Assembly: GCA_013407085.1 (NCBI GenBank)
Contig: JACCGJ010003603.1
Location: 23,096-87,095 of the forward strand
DNA length: 64,000 nucleotides
Source of the DNA: Atriophallophorus winterbourni
Taxonomy: Eukaryota > Platyhelminthes > Trematoda > Plagiorchiida > Microphallidae
Direction of reading: 5' to 3'
The notes below the pieces were generated by a model, which made no database searches, was not told where the DNA came from, and saw only the letters and a list, made by a program, of their open reading frames with translations. A program made the translations under genes and the position numbers. Below are positions 46,999 to 58,009 of the stretch, piece after piece; within the stretch, counting starts at the first letter, position 1; each line of letters opens with the position of its first letter.

Positions 46999-47786
46999 GT
47001 GAGTTTTAGTAAATATATAACAATTAGATTTTTTGACTTTTATTGCTGTGAAATGGCAACTTATTATCCCATACAAATGTGATCACAGTTATAAATGCCT
47101 AGTTGTGTTCTGTTGCAGAACCAATTATCTCAGTTATCAGAGAATAAATGTTTCAAATCGAGAAATCATAGATAGAGGACAAAAACAATGCTGATCAATT
47201 TTCATGCTCTAAGAGAATAGATTTATAGGTTTTAAAATTCCCGAAATACTTCCAGCCAAAATGGTTTCGAAATAATGTATATGTAGCTTATTTATTGATC
47301 ATTTCATTCACAAAACGTTCGTTAGGAAATCAAGCTCATGAAAATCATGTTACTAATTCCCTTTGCTGATGAGCTTGAAAAAACACCACGCCAGGAATTG
47401 GTTGTTTGTCTGACGGGATTGCATGAAATGAGCATTTTCTGTATAAAGTTACTTTATTTTCGTCGTTTAATATAGAGACGGCTTTATAATTCTTCAACTT
47501 GATCCCACTATCACAAGCAGACAAAGCAAATTTACAGATTTGCATCAGTCTGACATTTGTGACTCGCAATGTCAATCACTCTTTGAGTTTGATATCATAT
47601 AATACGATATTTACTGTAACAAAAATATCCGCTTGCGATTGTCAAACTTTATTGAGACCGATTCGTCATTCGTGGCTACGTATAATTTCACGCTTGTTAC
47701 CAAAGCCCGGAGTTTACCCCTCCAAAAAATACATCTAAGATTCAAAGTTGTAGGTCTCTGATCGAAAGATTTTATTGGAAAGTCAG
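46999..47786. other. Intron between Ig exons e and f
   Basis: AT-rich DNA; nothing recognised. The splice phases on both sides agree. Confidence 0.5.
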
Positions 47787-47938
47787 GTTTACCCATATTC
47801 AGCACAACGCTTATAAGGCAAAATTACGTTATTGGAAAGGAAACAACCGTAGTTTGTGAGGCAAATGCAGCGGTAACTATTCTACAGGCAGAAATTACCT
47901 GGTCCGAAAATGGCGGCAATTTGAATATTATTGGATCG
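47787..47938 (+). CDS. Ig-superfamily gene, exon f (A to C strands of an Ig domain)
   Basis: Acceptor GTCAG at 47782-47786, two bases of a split codon, then LPIFSTTLIRQNYVIGKETT with VVCEANAAV (B-strand cysteine) and AEITWSENGG (C-strand tryptophan). It ends before the donor GTAAAT at 47939, phases 1 to 0. Together with the end of exon e the split codon makes glycine, a typical domain-boundary residue. Layout resembles exon c at 42013. Confidence 0.75.
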
Positions 47939-49189
47939 GTAAATTACGTTCAAAAAATTATTACATGTTTCTGAACTTCATAAGCAAATACATTGTATGT
48001 GTTGTATCAAAAAAGCATTGACGTCTATCAAGTAAATTGGTATTGCCGAAGCAAAGATACATTATGTTGATTGTCTCAAGTGTGTTACGTGACATTTTCA
48101 AGCAAATTGTACCTTTTTCGCAAAGTTGATTCTCAGAAATAATTTCGAGGAACATTATCCGTTATGTTATCTGTTATAAAATGCGAAACTGATTTAGGAA
48201 TATGCAGTTTTATCATTTTGAATCTACCAGCAAATCTAAAGAGTGAGTAGTTGAAATTTTTAAAATTTCTTACTCTGTTCCAAGAATCACGGAAACTGAT
48301 CTTACTTTCTCCACCTGATGACGACCAACCACCAGAAAACCGGTAATGGTATGTGATTGAGAGAAATGTGAGCAGGAAAATACATTATTACACTGTCATT
48401 CAATTTATTTCTTCGTATATGTTCGTATATTTTGATACCTGATAACTTTTAGAAGTAGAACAAATAAATCCTACTGTTCATTTAACATTAACAGATGTTT
48501 CTAACTCATTGTATATATTTACTTGTGGTTTGTAAAGTATTTTAAAGAACAGTAACGAACTAGTATCACCTTGCTTTTTTATGAAGAGATTTCACATTTA
48601 CATATATTCTTTTTAACTGTTATCTATCTATGAAATTATGTTTAGTCAAATTGTCTAATTGTGAACGACGGCACATTTAAACAGATTTGAATGTTCCAAA
48701 TTATTTAGTGAACTTCTTCACCGTCATAGCTTTTTTTCCATTTCGATGGTATGATCTGCAAAATCGAAAAAAATATAATTCAGTAATGGAATATTCGCAT
48801 TAAATGTCTATTTTTGGCTCTACTCGTGAGTAGAAACGCCTTCTATTATTTCGCACTATCAATCACCAGGGTTAGTAATGTAATCACTGCACTCGAATAT
48901 TTCTGTTGAATGTGCTGTTCAGCAGTGTATCTTCTCTATCCCGGGTGTGAACAGAATCTTGGACCATTAAATTTGTAGTCAGACGCCATCGGGTCTAATC
49001 TGCGGATAGCTGTTTGACCAGTTGTAATTAAATATTCTTGAATAAATCTTTACTCGCGTTGATTTGATTAGATTTATTTGTTTGAATCATCTATCAGATA
49101 TGAGCATTTGCGGTTCGACCATGCTCTAACCTCTACTATTATACCTCTTGGTAATATTAATTAATAATTTGAATTGTTTTCCACTACAG
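47939..49189. other. Intron between Ig exons f and g
   Basis: 1.25 kb, AT-rich, no coding blocks or repeats recognised. It ends with a pyrimidine tract (TTGTTTTCCACTACAG). Confidence 0.5.
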
Positions 49190-49456
49190 AGTCTAGTTTT
49201 GGGGAAATTTGAAAACAGAATTCTATTCATGATCGAATGCAAGTTATCTAACGTCCATGGTTGGATAACTCAAAACACCGAATTTAAATATGGGGAAACA
49301 TATCCACACAAACTACTGAATATTCGTTCAACTATATTTGGTTTAGACGGACACAATATTTCCCTTAAATGCGATATACATGGGGATCCTGAACAAGCAT
49401 TCTTTTGGCATAAAAGCGCAGATATTCTAGAATTGAGAGAAACGTACGAGATTGCG
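49190..49456 (+). CDS. Ig-superfamily gene, exon g (end of one domain, start of the next)
   Basis: 267 bp from a good acceptor to the donor GTAAAT at 49457, phases 0 to 0, in frame with exon f. It encodes the F strand of the current domain (RILFMIECKLSN), then the A to C strands of the next: LDGHNISLKCDIHGDPEQAF with the B-strand cysteine, followed by FWHKSAD with the C-strand tryptophan. The layout is that of exons a and d. Confidence 0.75.
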
Positions 49457-50869
49457 GTAAATCCGCTGTCAATTAAAATACCATGCATTCCACTAATATG
49501 TATAAGAAATAATAAGAACGATAAAGCGATTAACTTAAAGCAGTTCCGTGTGCGATAGTTTTGTGAATCACATGGTATACCTGACCCTCGGTATGATCGC
49601 GTTACTGACGGTAGTATCATAATTTTGGAACGAGTGTTGGCGCAAGATTGACGCTCAAGGTGATCCTCATGAAATGAATTCTAATTATCGTTCAGGATGG
49701 AATTTATGAGCCGAAATCAAAAGCCAAAATGTTGTTCAGTGGTGTTGTCAATAACAATCTTCATAAGTTTCAGAGTTTAAGCGTGAAATGATGTTGATGC
49801 AATCTTTGATTTACACAGTGACTTCTGAAAGAATTGCGGGAAATATGACATGTGAACGGTTCGCAATAAAAGTTATATAAAAGAGCATATGATGGGAGAA
49901 ATTAGCTATAAATAAATTCTACGAGAACGACGAGAAAATCAATAAATGAAAGCCTACGAACTTTTTTAAGTAAAGTATAATGATGATGGGACCAATTAAG
50001 TTTGTCTGATATGGTGGCGCCTAAATATTGGTCGTGTATTTTTCACGTGCTCCATGCAAATTGCTTCAAGAAGTTCACCACCCTGATTATTTAACGGAAT
50101 TTTGTTACTTTTTTCTGGATTCAGTGCTAAACTTCTTTCTTCTGATCACGTAATAATTTCATCATATGCTGCAGCCAGTGGGTACAACATATTCAATGAC
50201 TATTTCTTCTGCAATCACGTAATGCGGAAAACAAAGAGCGCATGCTGATTCTTCTTCGGTTTGTCAGATTCCAACAGACAGGCAGAAATTTACTGCTGTC
50301 AGCTAAGGTGGGTTTAAGACACTCGGCTTGTTATTTGAAAATAATCTTTATTATTTAGTGGAAACATTGTATAACTAAAGTTGATATAGAAAAACCCATA
50401 GATTCAACCATTTATCTGTTTTCCGCATCAAAACATCAACAAAAATAAATTGTTCATAATTAGATTCCACGTATTCGTAAAATATTTTGAGAGTTCACTT
50501 AAAAATTGTTGTGAACCACGGCTTCAATTAAGGCGGATGCATGAACCACCTAGCCTACGTTTTTCAATTATGCTGAGGAAGATCAAACGTCCCCACCTAT
50601 CAGATAACTCAAACGTTTTACATGCTCATTGCAGCCTATATGCTCACGCGATAAATCAAGTGTTGCAGCCGAAAACGTGAACATTTTAGTAGGCATGTTT
50701 GACAATATAAACGAGGATGAATAGAATATTCATTCAATATACCCTTGAAATGTCTCTGCTGGACGTATCGCAATACGTGTTATTTTATTTCGTGCTTAAC
50801 TGATTTTTTTTAATTATATACACTGCAATCAATTGAATATTGTTTCAAACATAAATGCCATTCCAAAAG
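49457..50869. other. Intron between Ig exons g and h
   Basis: Holds a short antisense LINE relic at 49980-50230. The rest is unassigned. Confidence 0.5.
49980..50230 (-). mobile_element. LINE fragment, reverse-transcriptase thumb region
   Basis: The minus strand reads SLALNPEKSNKIPL and, after a shift, YLGATISDKLNWSHH. The pattern L-x-L-N-P-x-K-S followed by Y-L-G-x-x-I-S-D-K-L-x-W is common just after the active site in Jockey- and CR1-group LINEs. It is a different subfamily from the other LINEs in this window. Confidence 0.5.
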
Positions 50870-51085
50870 GCTATAACGAAATCATCAGAAGGAAAATATG
50901 CATGTACCGGACAAAACAATCATGGAAGAGTTTTGACATATGTGACGCTCTTGTTGGCTGGTGAAAAAGGACCGCAATTGTCATTCTCTTCCGATTCCGT
51001 TCAATGGAATGTCACACACAAAATCTCTGTGAACGGCTTCCAAAAAGCGGTCATATTTTCACGGGGATTCTATGAGATCCATTGC
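50870..51085 (+). CDS. Ig-superfamily gene, exon h (F-G strands, then A-B of the next domain)
   Basis: Acceptor CCAAAAG before 50870, phase 0, in frame with exon g. It reads SSEGKYACTGQNNHGRV, an Ig F strand with its cysteine and an N-x-x-G turn, and a G strand (YVTLLLAG). It then opens the next domain up to GFYEIHC, whose cysteine would be the B-strand one. The donor GTAAGT at 51086 is strong and phase 0. An earlier donor at 50961 (phase 1) is possible. It would join directly to the acceptor at 56623 in frame and skip the last Ig domain. Confidence 0.65.
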
Positions 51086-51997
51086 GTAAGTACCAAGGCG
51101 CATCATGCCGCAATCATTTCAAGATTTTGAGTAATTTCCGAGTTCCCGTACATTCTTAGGGACTTTGCAGCCAGAGCTCGAAATATTAGAATGTCTGAAG
51201 AAATTTTTCCAACAATATGTGGACATTTATACCAATGTTGAATAATAGTAAATGACTAACCGTTTCCATCAAATGAACCAACACACAGTTTCCGGTATTG
51301 ACTAATTGACTTACGAGCTAATCTATCCGCATGCCTTCACTGGATGCGATCATTGTGTATGGTCAGTTTCGATCACTGTTTTTCTGTCTTGAAACAATGA
51401 AGAAATGACAAACACAATATGGATTGTTAGCCAACGTTAAATGAGAATTAATCGGTCAATCTACCATAGTTCCAGCACAGGAGTTAAATTCGAGCTACCT
51501 TCATGTTCAACCACGAAGGGGTTTGTTGTGTGTACTTTAATAACTGGATTATAAGTGCACCCTGGTTCACCAATTCTCAATTTTGTAAAAGAACGCCCAT
51601 GCTGGTCGTACTGTTTCTACTAGATGATTGTAGACAGTAGTAATCAACTATGCTGTTTATACGAGAAAGGCATTTGCACAATTCGATGTTGGAAGCGGCT
51701 TCAACCCATCTATATTTTTGTGAGCACATGCCGTGAAGGTATCGTCGTGCAAACGCAATTCACGTTAACGACTACGTTCAAACATTGTTTACATCAGTTT
51801 CCCTGTCTAGGTTATTTGAGTCCCGATCTTGCTGTTCCTTCCTGATACGTGAAAAGTACATGAGAATTTCGTGGAGAGGTTTTATGTATTCAACTGCATC
51901 CACCTTTGTGCTAACCGTTATGAAACCGTTTGGACAGGTATCATCCTTATAAAACACGTTGAGTTCGTCAATTTTTATCACAATCATATTCCATTTT
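51086..51997. other. Intron sequence before Gypsy-2
   Basis: Contains a faint piece of the foldback-type repeat near 51330-51440 (GCATGCCTTCACTGG, CTTGAAACAATGAAG, TGTTAGCCAACG). Otherwise unassigned. Confidence 0.4.
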
Positions 51998-52221
51998 TGT
52001 TAGGAGGGCGGCCCTTGTTGTATTGCCAGTGAACGAACTATTTTTCAATCACCAATGAAATTCGATTTTGAATTCAAATTATGATTTTCGCTCGTTGTGA
52101 TATTCACACATTCGGTCACTTGTGATTCACTGTGCATACGGTAAATAGACGAGTTGAGTGAGGGTTGCGTTCTCTCTGACCAAACGGGCTGGGCCAACAA
52201 CAGTACAGTACAGACATAACA
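51998..52221 (+). repeat. Gypsy-2 5' LTR
   Basis: Begins TGTTAGGAGGG and ends GACATAACA, with TG/CA termini. Nearly identical to 55829-56049, differing in scattered substitutions and small indels. Confidence 0.9.
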
Positions 52222-52245
52222 ACTGACGACGGGGTGTTTTCCAAG

Positions 52246-53110
52246 ATGTCGGCAGAATCAGAAGTGTCACTTTCACAACAGTTGCTCGAACGAATATTCC
52301 AGATAAAAGAAGAAAATTCTTCTGCAAATGATCCCAAATCTGCATCTATCGAATCTCTCATGTCATATATAATGGAATTTCACTTTGACCCGGAAAATAA
52401 TGTGACTTTTGACACGTGGTTCCGGCGTTATGAAGATATATTCCGAATGGACCTCAAGGACCTGGGAGATGACTGCAAAGTTCGACAGCTGTTGCGCAAA
52501 TTGGGTGCAGCGGAATTAGACAAATATTGCAATTTACTTCTACCTCAGAACCCACGCGACCGTACATTTGAAGAGACAGTCGAATGACTCAAGCAATGTT
52601 CTGGTGATCAATCGTCTCTCTTCAGTATTGGATACCGCTGTCTCAATTTAGTCATGGATGAAACAACCGATTTTGTGACACATCTAGGAGACGTTAATAG
52701 AGAGTGTGAACGCTTCACATTGCGCTGCCTGACAGCAGATCAGCTTAAATGTCTCATTTTTATCAGCAGTCTGCGATCCTCGCGATTTACGGAAATTCGG
52801 ACTAGCTTACTAAATCGTCTAGAGCGGGATGCGACTATGACACTCCAAGCAATCGGAGAAGAACACCGACGTCTCTTCAACATTAAAAACGACTCCGCTT
52901 TCGTGCAATCGAACCATCACGACAATTTTACAATCCAGGCGGTACATCAACCAGAACAGAAGAACACTGAACAACCGTCTTCGCATCTACCAAGACAACC
53001 AAATCTGCTCAAGACAGCTCAAAAACCCAAGCCCCCATCCAAGTGCTGGTAATGTGGAGAATGGCATTATGTGCGTTTTTGCCCATTCAAGAAAAATGGA
53101 TGCTAGAATT
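52246..53110 (+). pseudogene. Gypsy-2 gag
   Basis: Starts with ATG at 52246 in a good context (AAGATGTCG), only 25 bp after the LTR. Capsid-like blocks are VTFDTWFRRYEDIFRMDL and LRKLGAAELDKYCNLLLP. A TGA at 52585-52587 interrupts the frame, which then continues. The C-terminal zinc knuckle is of the C-H-C-C kind (CGEWHYVRFCPF) with a TAA inside its first Cys pair at 53050. A degenerate second knuckle ends HKENYC near 53140. Gag and protease share one frame. Confidence 0.85.
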
Positions 53111-53179
53111 ATAACAGAATGTGACATAAAGAAAATTACTGCCGTGCGAAGTATTTTAATAAGAAATCTGTACTGAATC

Positions 53180-53640
53180 ATTCCAATAATAAAACTCATC
53201 GCTCCTATCTCGTCTTTTCAACCTTCCAAGGGAATGTGAGAAATCGACGGAAGTACCTTACCTTCACGCTAAATGGTACGCTTACCCGTTTTCAAGTTGA
53301 CACTGCCTCCGACATCACTATAATATCAGAAGACACTTAGCGATCGGTTGGCAAACCAAAAATAAATCCCACTAGTCAAGTTGCACGCAGCGCATCTGGA
53401 GGAAAGTTAAATCTCATTGGCCAGATTACCTGCTGTATTGCCTTCAACGACACACAACTAGAAGGTGTCTGTTACGTGTCAAAGCATCCGAACTTCAATC
53501 TTCTTGGCCTTGATTGGCTTCAAAATTTGAAGTTGCTTGATTTCCCACTGAACACTGTGTGCCATACCGTGAATCATTTGACAGATGACTGGGTAAAACA
53601 GATTCAACTCAAATTTACGAAAGTCTTCCAGGATGGCCTT
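53180..53640 (+). pseudogene. Gypsy-2 protease region
   Basis: An aspartic protease site reads QVDTASDITIIS (DTAS), followed about 60 residues later by NLLGLDWL, the typical second block of retroviral-type proteases. A TAG at 53338-53340 interrupts the frame. Confidence 0.8.
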
Positions 53641-53645
53641 GGATA

Positions 53646-54533
53646 TTGACGGAAAACTTTAGCAAAGCTGACTTTGAAACCGAATGCGAACCCAACATTT
53701 CGTCCCGAACGCCCGTACCGTACGCTCTTTTGGAAATCGTCGACGAAGAACTTGACAGACTGCAAGCCGCCAGAGTAATCAAACCCGTCAACTACTCAGC
53801 ATGGGCAGCACCAATTGTGATTGTCAAAAAACCGAATGATAGTCTGAGAGTTTGCGCGTATTATTCGACTGGTCTAAATGCATCCTTGGCAGATCATCAA
53901 TACCCACTACCTCTTCCTGAGGACCTCTTCGCCAGATTGAATGGTGGTCAGTGTTTTGCACAACTGGACCTATCGGAAGCTTACCTTCAAATTGAGGTCG
54001 CTGAAGAATCAAGAAAACTATTAACCATCAACACTCACCGTTGGCTCTTCCAGTACCAACGCTTACCGTTTGGTGTTAAGACAGCAGCTGCTATCTTTCA
54101 ACAGGTTATGGATACCATGCTCCTAGGTTTACACTATGCTGCTGCCTATTTCGACGATATAATCATAGTCGGATCAAATGTGGATGAACTACGTGATCGT
54201 ATAAAAGAGGTCCTCAAACGCATAAACGAATATGGCTTCCGTTTACGAGCCGAAAAATGTGAATTTTTCACGGAATCTATAAGATATCTCGGATTTATCA
54301 TTGATCGTCATGGTCGACGGCCAGATCCATCAAACATTGATGCAATTCAGAATATGCCACCATCACATGATATCCCAACATTGCGATCATTCCTCGGATT
54401 AGTCAGCCACTATGGCGAATTGTTACCATCATTGCGCAAATTACGCGGCCCTCTCAATAATCTACTGAAGATATCCTTTGGATATGGTCAGAAGAGACCC
54501 AACAAGCTTTCGAGAAAATTAAGTCGATGCTGA
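53646..54533 (+). pseudogene. Gypsy-2 reverse transcriptase
   Basis: The frame opens properly after a frameshift near 53715. Blocks are AARVIKPVNYSAWAAPIV, QYPLPLPEDLFARLNGG, FAQLDLSEAYLQIEV and LPFGVKTAAAIFQQVMD. The active site YFDDIIIVG has both metal-binding aspartates, and RYLGFIIDRHGRRPDPSN follows. All seven palm and finger motifs can be located. This is the best preserved part of the element. Confidence 0.9.
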
Positions 54534-55819
54534 CCTCAGATCTTTTACTGACACATTACGACCCAAGGCTCCCAATCGTTCTAGCCTCGGACGCTTCCAG
54601 CTACGGAATCGGTGCAGTTATCTCACATGCTTTCAAGGATGGAACCGAAAAAGCCATTGCTCACACAGCACGATCACTCACCTCAACTCCGTTCGACAGT
54701 ACTCAAACGATTACACACAAGTCATCCCGGGATAAATCGTATGAAGGCGCTAGCGCGCAGCTTCGTGTACTGGACCCTTATGGATTCACACATTGAGAAC
54801 CTGGTTAGCTCGTGTTCTAAATGTCAATCGGCATTGAAATCACCGACAAAGTGTGAACCACAGCCATGGCCCAATCCCACAGAACCCTGGTCGAGAATTC
54901 ACTTGGATTTCGCGGGCCCGCTGAACGGAATATCGTATATCCTACTGGTGGACTCACACAGCAAATGGCCAGAGGTTTTCCCTCTCACCAATACAACAAC
55001 ATGACGACAATCAAAATGCTGCAAGAAACTTTCGCTAGATTTGATTACCTGAAGACATTGGTGACCGATAATGAAAGCCAATTTACGTCGAATGAGTTCG
55101 GCTCATTTTGCCGACAACATGGTATGAAGCACATCCGCACACCGCTATATCACCCACAATCGAACGAACAACTGGAGAGGTTTGTGGACACTTTCAAGCG
55201 AGCAATGCTTAAAGCAGCTGGGTAAGGGAATACGGAAGACGTTCTGCAGAAATTTTTGACGTTCTACCGTATCACACCTAATCCTAACGTACCTGGAGCC
55301 ATATCGCCTGCGAAAGTCATGCTAAGGCAAAAACCGAGAACCATCTTCGATCTCATGCGACCAAACACGGTGAATCATACTAATAAAAATCTCAAAATGA
55401 AAGTTAAATGTAATAGACATAATGGTGCAAAACTCCGAAAATTTATGGTCGGACAAAATGTCCTCGCCGAGGATTACCGTGGTGATGAGATCAAATGGAC
55501 CCCGGGGATCGTTAACAAGATCGCGGGCCAGGTCTGTTACGAGATAATGGTTGGAAAAGAAACATTGGTACGACATGCCAACCAACTAAGGGCGTCAGGT
55601 GCAAAACGTAATTCCCCAAGTATGCAGGAAACTCCATTGGAAATCCTACTGGGTGAATTCAACCTCAAAAGCCCAGAACAAACAAAGACAACGGAAGAAG
55701 ATCACCCTCGAATTAATTCTCCGGAATGCAGACAAATAAGACGAACTGATCGAAGACGTATTCCAGTAACCCGCCTGCAAGTTAATTCAAAAAGGAAGTT
55801 CTACGACAACCAAGCTTAA
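54527..55819 (+). pseudogene. Gypsy-2 RNase H remnant and integrase
   Basis: RNase H keeps only its first strand (VLASDASSYGIGAVISHAF). A deletion near 54665-54705 joins it, in another frame, to the integrase zinc finger (HTSHPGINRMKAL, then SCSKC). Integrase catalytic residues are the Asp in HLDFAGP, the Asp in LVTDNESQFTSNEF and the Glu in NEQLERFVDTFKRA. A frameshift near 55000 and a stop near 55225 interrupt it. The C-terminal part (55256-55819) has a GPY/F-like module (WTPGIVNKIAGQVCYEI) and a basic tail. Confidence 0.85.
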
Positions 55820-55828
55820 AGGGGGAGG
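55818..55828 (+). other. Gypsy-2 polypurine tract
   Basis: The run AAAGGGGGAGG ends directly at the 3' LTR and overlaps the end of the pol frame. Confidence 0.85.
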
Positions 55829-56049
55829 TTTTAGGAGGGCGCCCCTTGTATTGCCAGTGAACGAACTATTGATTAATCACCAATGAAGATCGATTATGAA
55901 TTCAAATTATGATTTTCGCTCACTGTGATATTCACCCATTCGCTCACTTGTGATACACTTTGCATACGGTAAATAGACGAGTTGAGTGACGGTTGCGTTG
56001 TCTCTGACCAAACGGCCTGGGCCAACAACACTACAGTACAGACATAACA
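55829..56049 (+). repeat. Gypsy-2 3' LTR
   Basis: Partner of 51998-52221. The first bases read TTTT instead of TGTT. Ends GACATAACA. Confidence 0.9.
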
Positions 56050-56078
56050 ATTTACTTCTTCCACCTGTGTTAAACTAG

Positions 56079-56201
56079 AACGGAACCGAGCAATCATGCT
56101 ATCACGCCCATTTCCGAATTCTACGCCTTCAATTTCGAAACACTTACGAGCAAAATCGTTGAGGTTTCCGAATGCACATGGTTCCCGGAACATGGTTCCA
56201 G
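56079..56201 (+). CDS. Candidate Ig-gene exon i
   Basis: After a pyrimidine-rich acceptor (TTACTTCTTCC...ACTAG) a fully open frame of 40 codons ends at the good donor GTTAGT at 56202, phases 2 to 2. It contains VEVSECTWFPEHG, with a Cys and a Trp that could belong to an Ig domain. Phase 2 does not fit the phase-0 donor of exon h, so an exon is missing between them or this is not an exon. The 3' LTR of Gypsy-2 ends 29 bp upstream. Confidence 0.35.
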
Positions 56202-56363
56202 GTTAGTTTTAGAATTGAAATATGTCAAGCGTGTTCAAATAAATTTCGTATCTAATCACTTCTCTAAACGTTTCTTTCACCGCAAACTTGGATTGCCAAA
56301 AAAATCTAGTTGGATACACCCATAATTTTCAAAAGGACAACGTGGAGGTATGCTCGGGATCAG

Positions 56364-56504
56364 GAAACATGAACAAGTTGCTAAAGATCCGGGAGGGTTG
56401 CGCTTACATTTACAACGTCCATTAACGTGTGCAGAACGCAGATGTAATGTCTCTGCCCATACCGTGCGGTGCTCGATGCGCGACAGTTTAAAATTTGGAT
56501 ACAG
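56364..56504 (+). CDS. Candidate Ig-gene exon j (F strand)
   Basis: Open frame between an acceptor GGATCAG and the donor GTAAAA at 56505, phases 2 to 2. It ends SAHTVRCSMRDSLKFGY, which fits an Ig F strand with its cysteine and glycine turn. Phases match exon i and an acceptor at 56640-56641 of the last exon. An alternative start is 56336. Confidence 0.45.
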
Positions 56505-56641
56505 GTAAAAATTGGTCCTGACCAAAGTCCATATAACTATAATAATATAATAATATAATAGAAGAGTAAGTATATATTATATGAATTATTCAACAAATGC
56601 ATTCACTTTTATCACATTTCAGGTAAGAATTATGACTTCAG

Positions 56642-56837
56642 CGTAAACCTACACATTCCTGGTTCACCAACGACAGCTTCAGAAACTGTTTTGTTCGTGA
56701 TTCCATCAGAGGGATTCAGTGCCGGCGTAATTGCGGGAATCGTGATTGCCGCTGTATGTGTTATCGCGCTGGTTGTCCTTGGGATAGTATTCAGGAAGAA
56801 TCTGATGAATGCAATTAAACAACCCAGGAGGCCCTAA
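56642..56837 (+). CDS. Ig-superfamily gene, last exon: transmembrane helix and short tail
   Basis: The frame gives a G strand (VNLHIPG), a serine- and threonine-rich stalk (SPTTASET), then a hydrophobic run of about 24 residues from AGVIAGIVIAAVCVIALVV to LGIVF. It is stopped by RK and followed by a short basic tail (NLMNAIKQPRRP) and TAA at 56835-56837. This is a classic type I single-pass topology with a very short cytoplasmic end, so signalling would need a partner protein. Two acceptors are possible: 56621-56622 (phase 1, adding KNYDFS) and 56640-56641 (phase 2, matching exon j). Confidence 0.75.
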
Positions 56838-56838
56838 C

Positions 56839-56979
56839 AATAAATGCGACCATAATTGAAGAACATTTTTTCATCTGCACTCGCAAGCTTTCACGACTTT
56901 GTTACAACTATAACTCGCGTGGGAAATCCGCCTAGTATGCAATTAATATAAAGGTATCAACGAATAAGATTTGAATAAA
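56839..56979 (+). promoter_or_regulatory. Polyadenylation signals of the Ig gene
   Basis: AATAAA occurs at 56839-56844, two bases after the stop codon, and at 56974-56979. The second leaves a 3' UTR of about 150 bp and is the more likely one. Confidence 0.5.
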
Positions 56980-58009
56980 GAAATATTACCAATTATTTCT
57001 TCTATCTAACTATATCTTGTTTCATTGGATTTCACGGGATACAGACGTGCAGACATGCTGTATAACTATACGATATTTTGACCAACACTGATGAGTTCTT
57101 GCAATCAGTTATGCTATAATATTTTCATGATGCGTGGTGTGACGTTGCTTGGGAGACCCGCATCATTCTGATTCAAAAGTGCACATTGGTCAAACAGTTT
57201 AATTAAGACGACGTGTGGTCGTGCTGCAAGCCTAACAACAAACTGATAAATGTGAATTTTGCTCCACATACACATCAAAAATTAATATTATTCACTGATT
57301 GACACACGTGTAAAATTCAATCGATCAGAGGCACTAATCGATATTGCACTGTTTGTTGAATATGACAAACATTATCCAGAATAAAAAGTATGGTGTTGCC
57401 TAATTCCCCACATATACACACTACGACCGGCTTTGGCATGTTCACGTTCATCAGGTGAAGACAATACTAAAAAATTCAGTGAGATCGGAAACAGTGAACA
57501 AGTCGTAAACAACGTTATACCCGAATGTCAATGTTGCGACGAATCAATGTGTTCAAACACAGAATCACGAAGTGAATCTTCATTAAGCGATATATAGTAC
57601 AAAAACTAACACAAAAGACATTTTACCTCCCGAAAAGCAGTAATGCTTGTGGAACCATGACAACAATGATTTGGTCATGTAATTTTTGCTCCTTGGTGAG
57701 CATCTTGGATGCGCCTATCTCCCTTTTTCGCCTGTGTGGTTAAACAAACGTTGGATTTTAATTCAACTCAAAAATCTCAGCTTTTGTATTGGTCTTCACA
57801 TTTAACACAAAATTCACATTCTAATATTTGAGCCTTGTACACTCAAACATCCGAAGTTCTGTCAGAAATAAAGTTTTTTGCTACTAACTAATTGATGTAG
57901 AGTACATATAGTTCTCTAGTGTTCAACCGTAATGTTGCATGTATCGCACAATTAAATTACAAGTTGATTAGGTTACTCAAATATTGTGCAATTGTTTGAG
58001 ATCGAATTA
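56980..58009. other. Intergenic sequence downstream of the Ig gene
   Basis: No genes or transposon proteins recognised. Confidence 0.4.

Larger units (their letters stand above)
51998..56049 (+). mobile_element. Gypsy-2, CsRn1-like LTR retrotransposon
   Basis: A sense-oriented element with two LTRs of 224 and 221 bp, gag, protease, reverse transcriptase, an RNase H remnant, integrase with zinc finger and a GPY/F-like C-terminal module, and a polypurine tract. The gag zinc knuckle and pol resemble the CsRn1 group known from trematodes. Flanking bases are ATTTT on the left and ATTTA on the right, an imperfect 5-bp target duplication. The coding part has several stops, a frameshift near 53715 and a deletion in RNase H. 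It lies in an intron of the Ig gene, about 30 bp before a candidate exon. Confidence 0.93.

Noticed and set aside
52222..52245. Primer-binding site of Gypsy-2
   Set aside because: No TGG or convincing tRNA complement follows the 5' LTR; the expected tRNA-Trp complement known for CsRn1-type elements was not matched.
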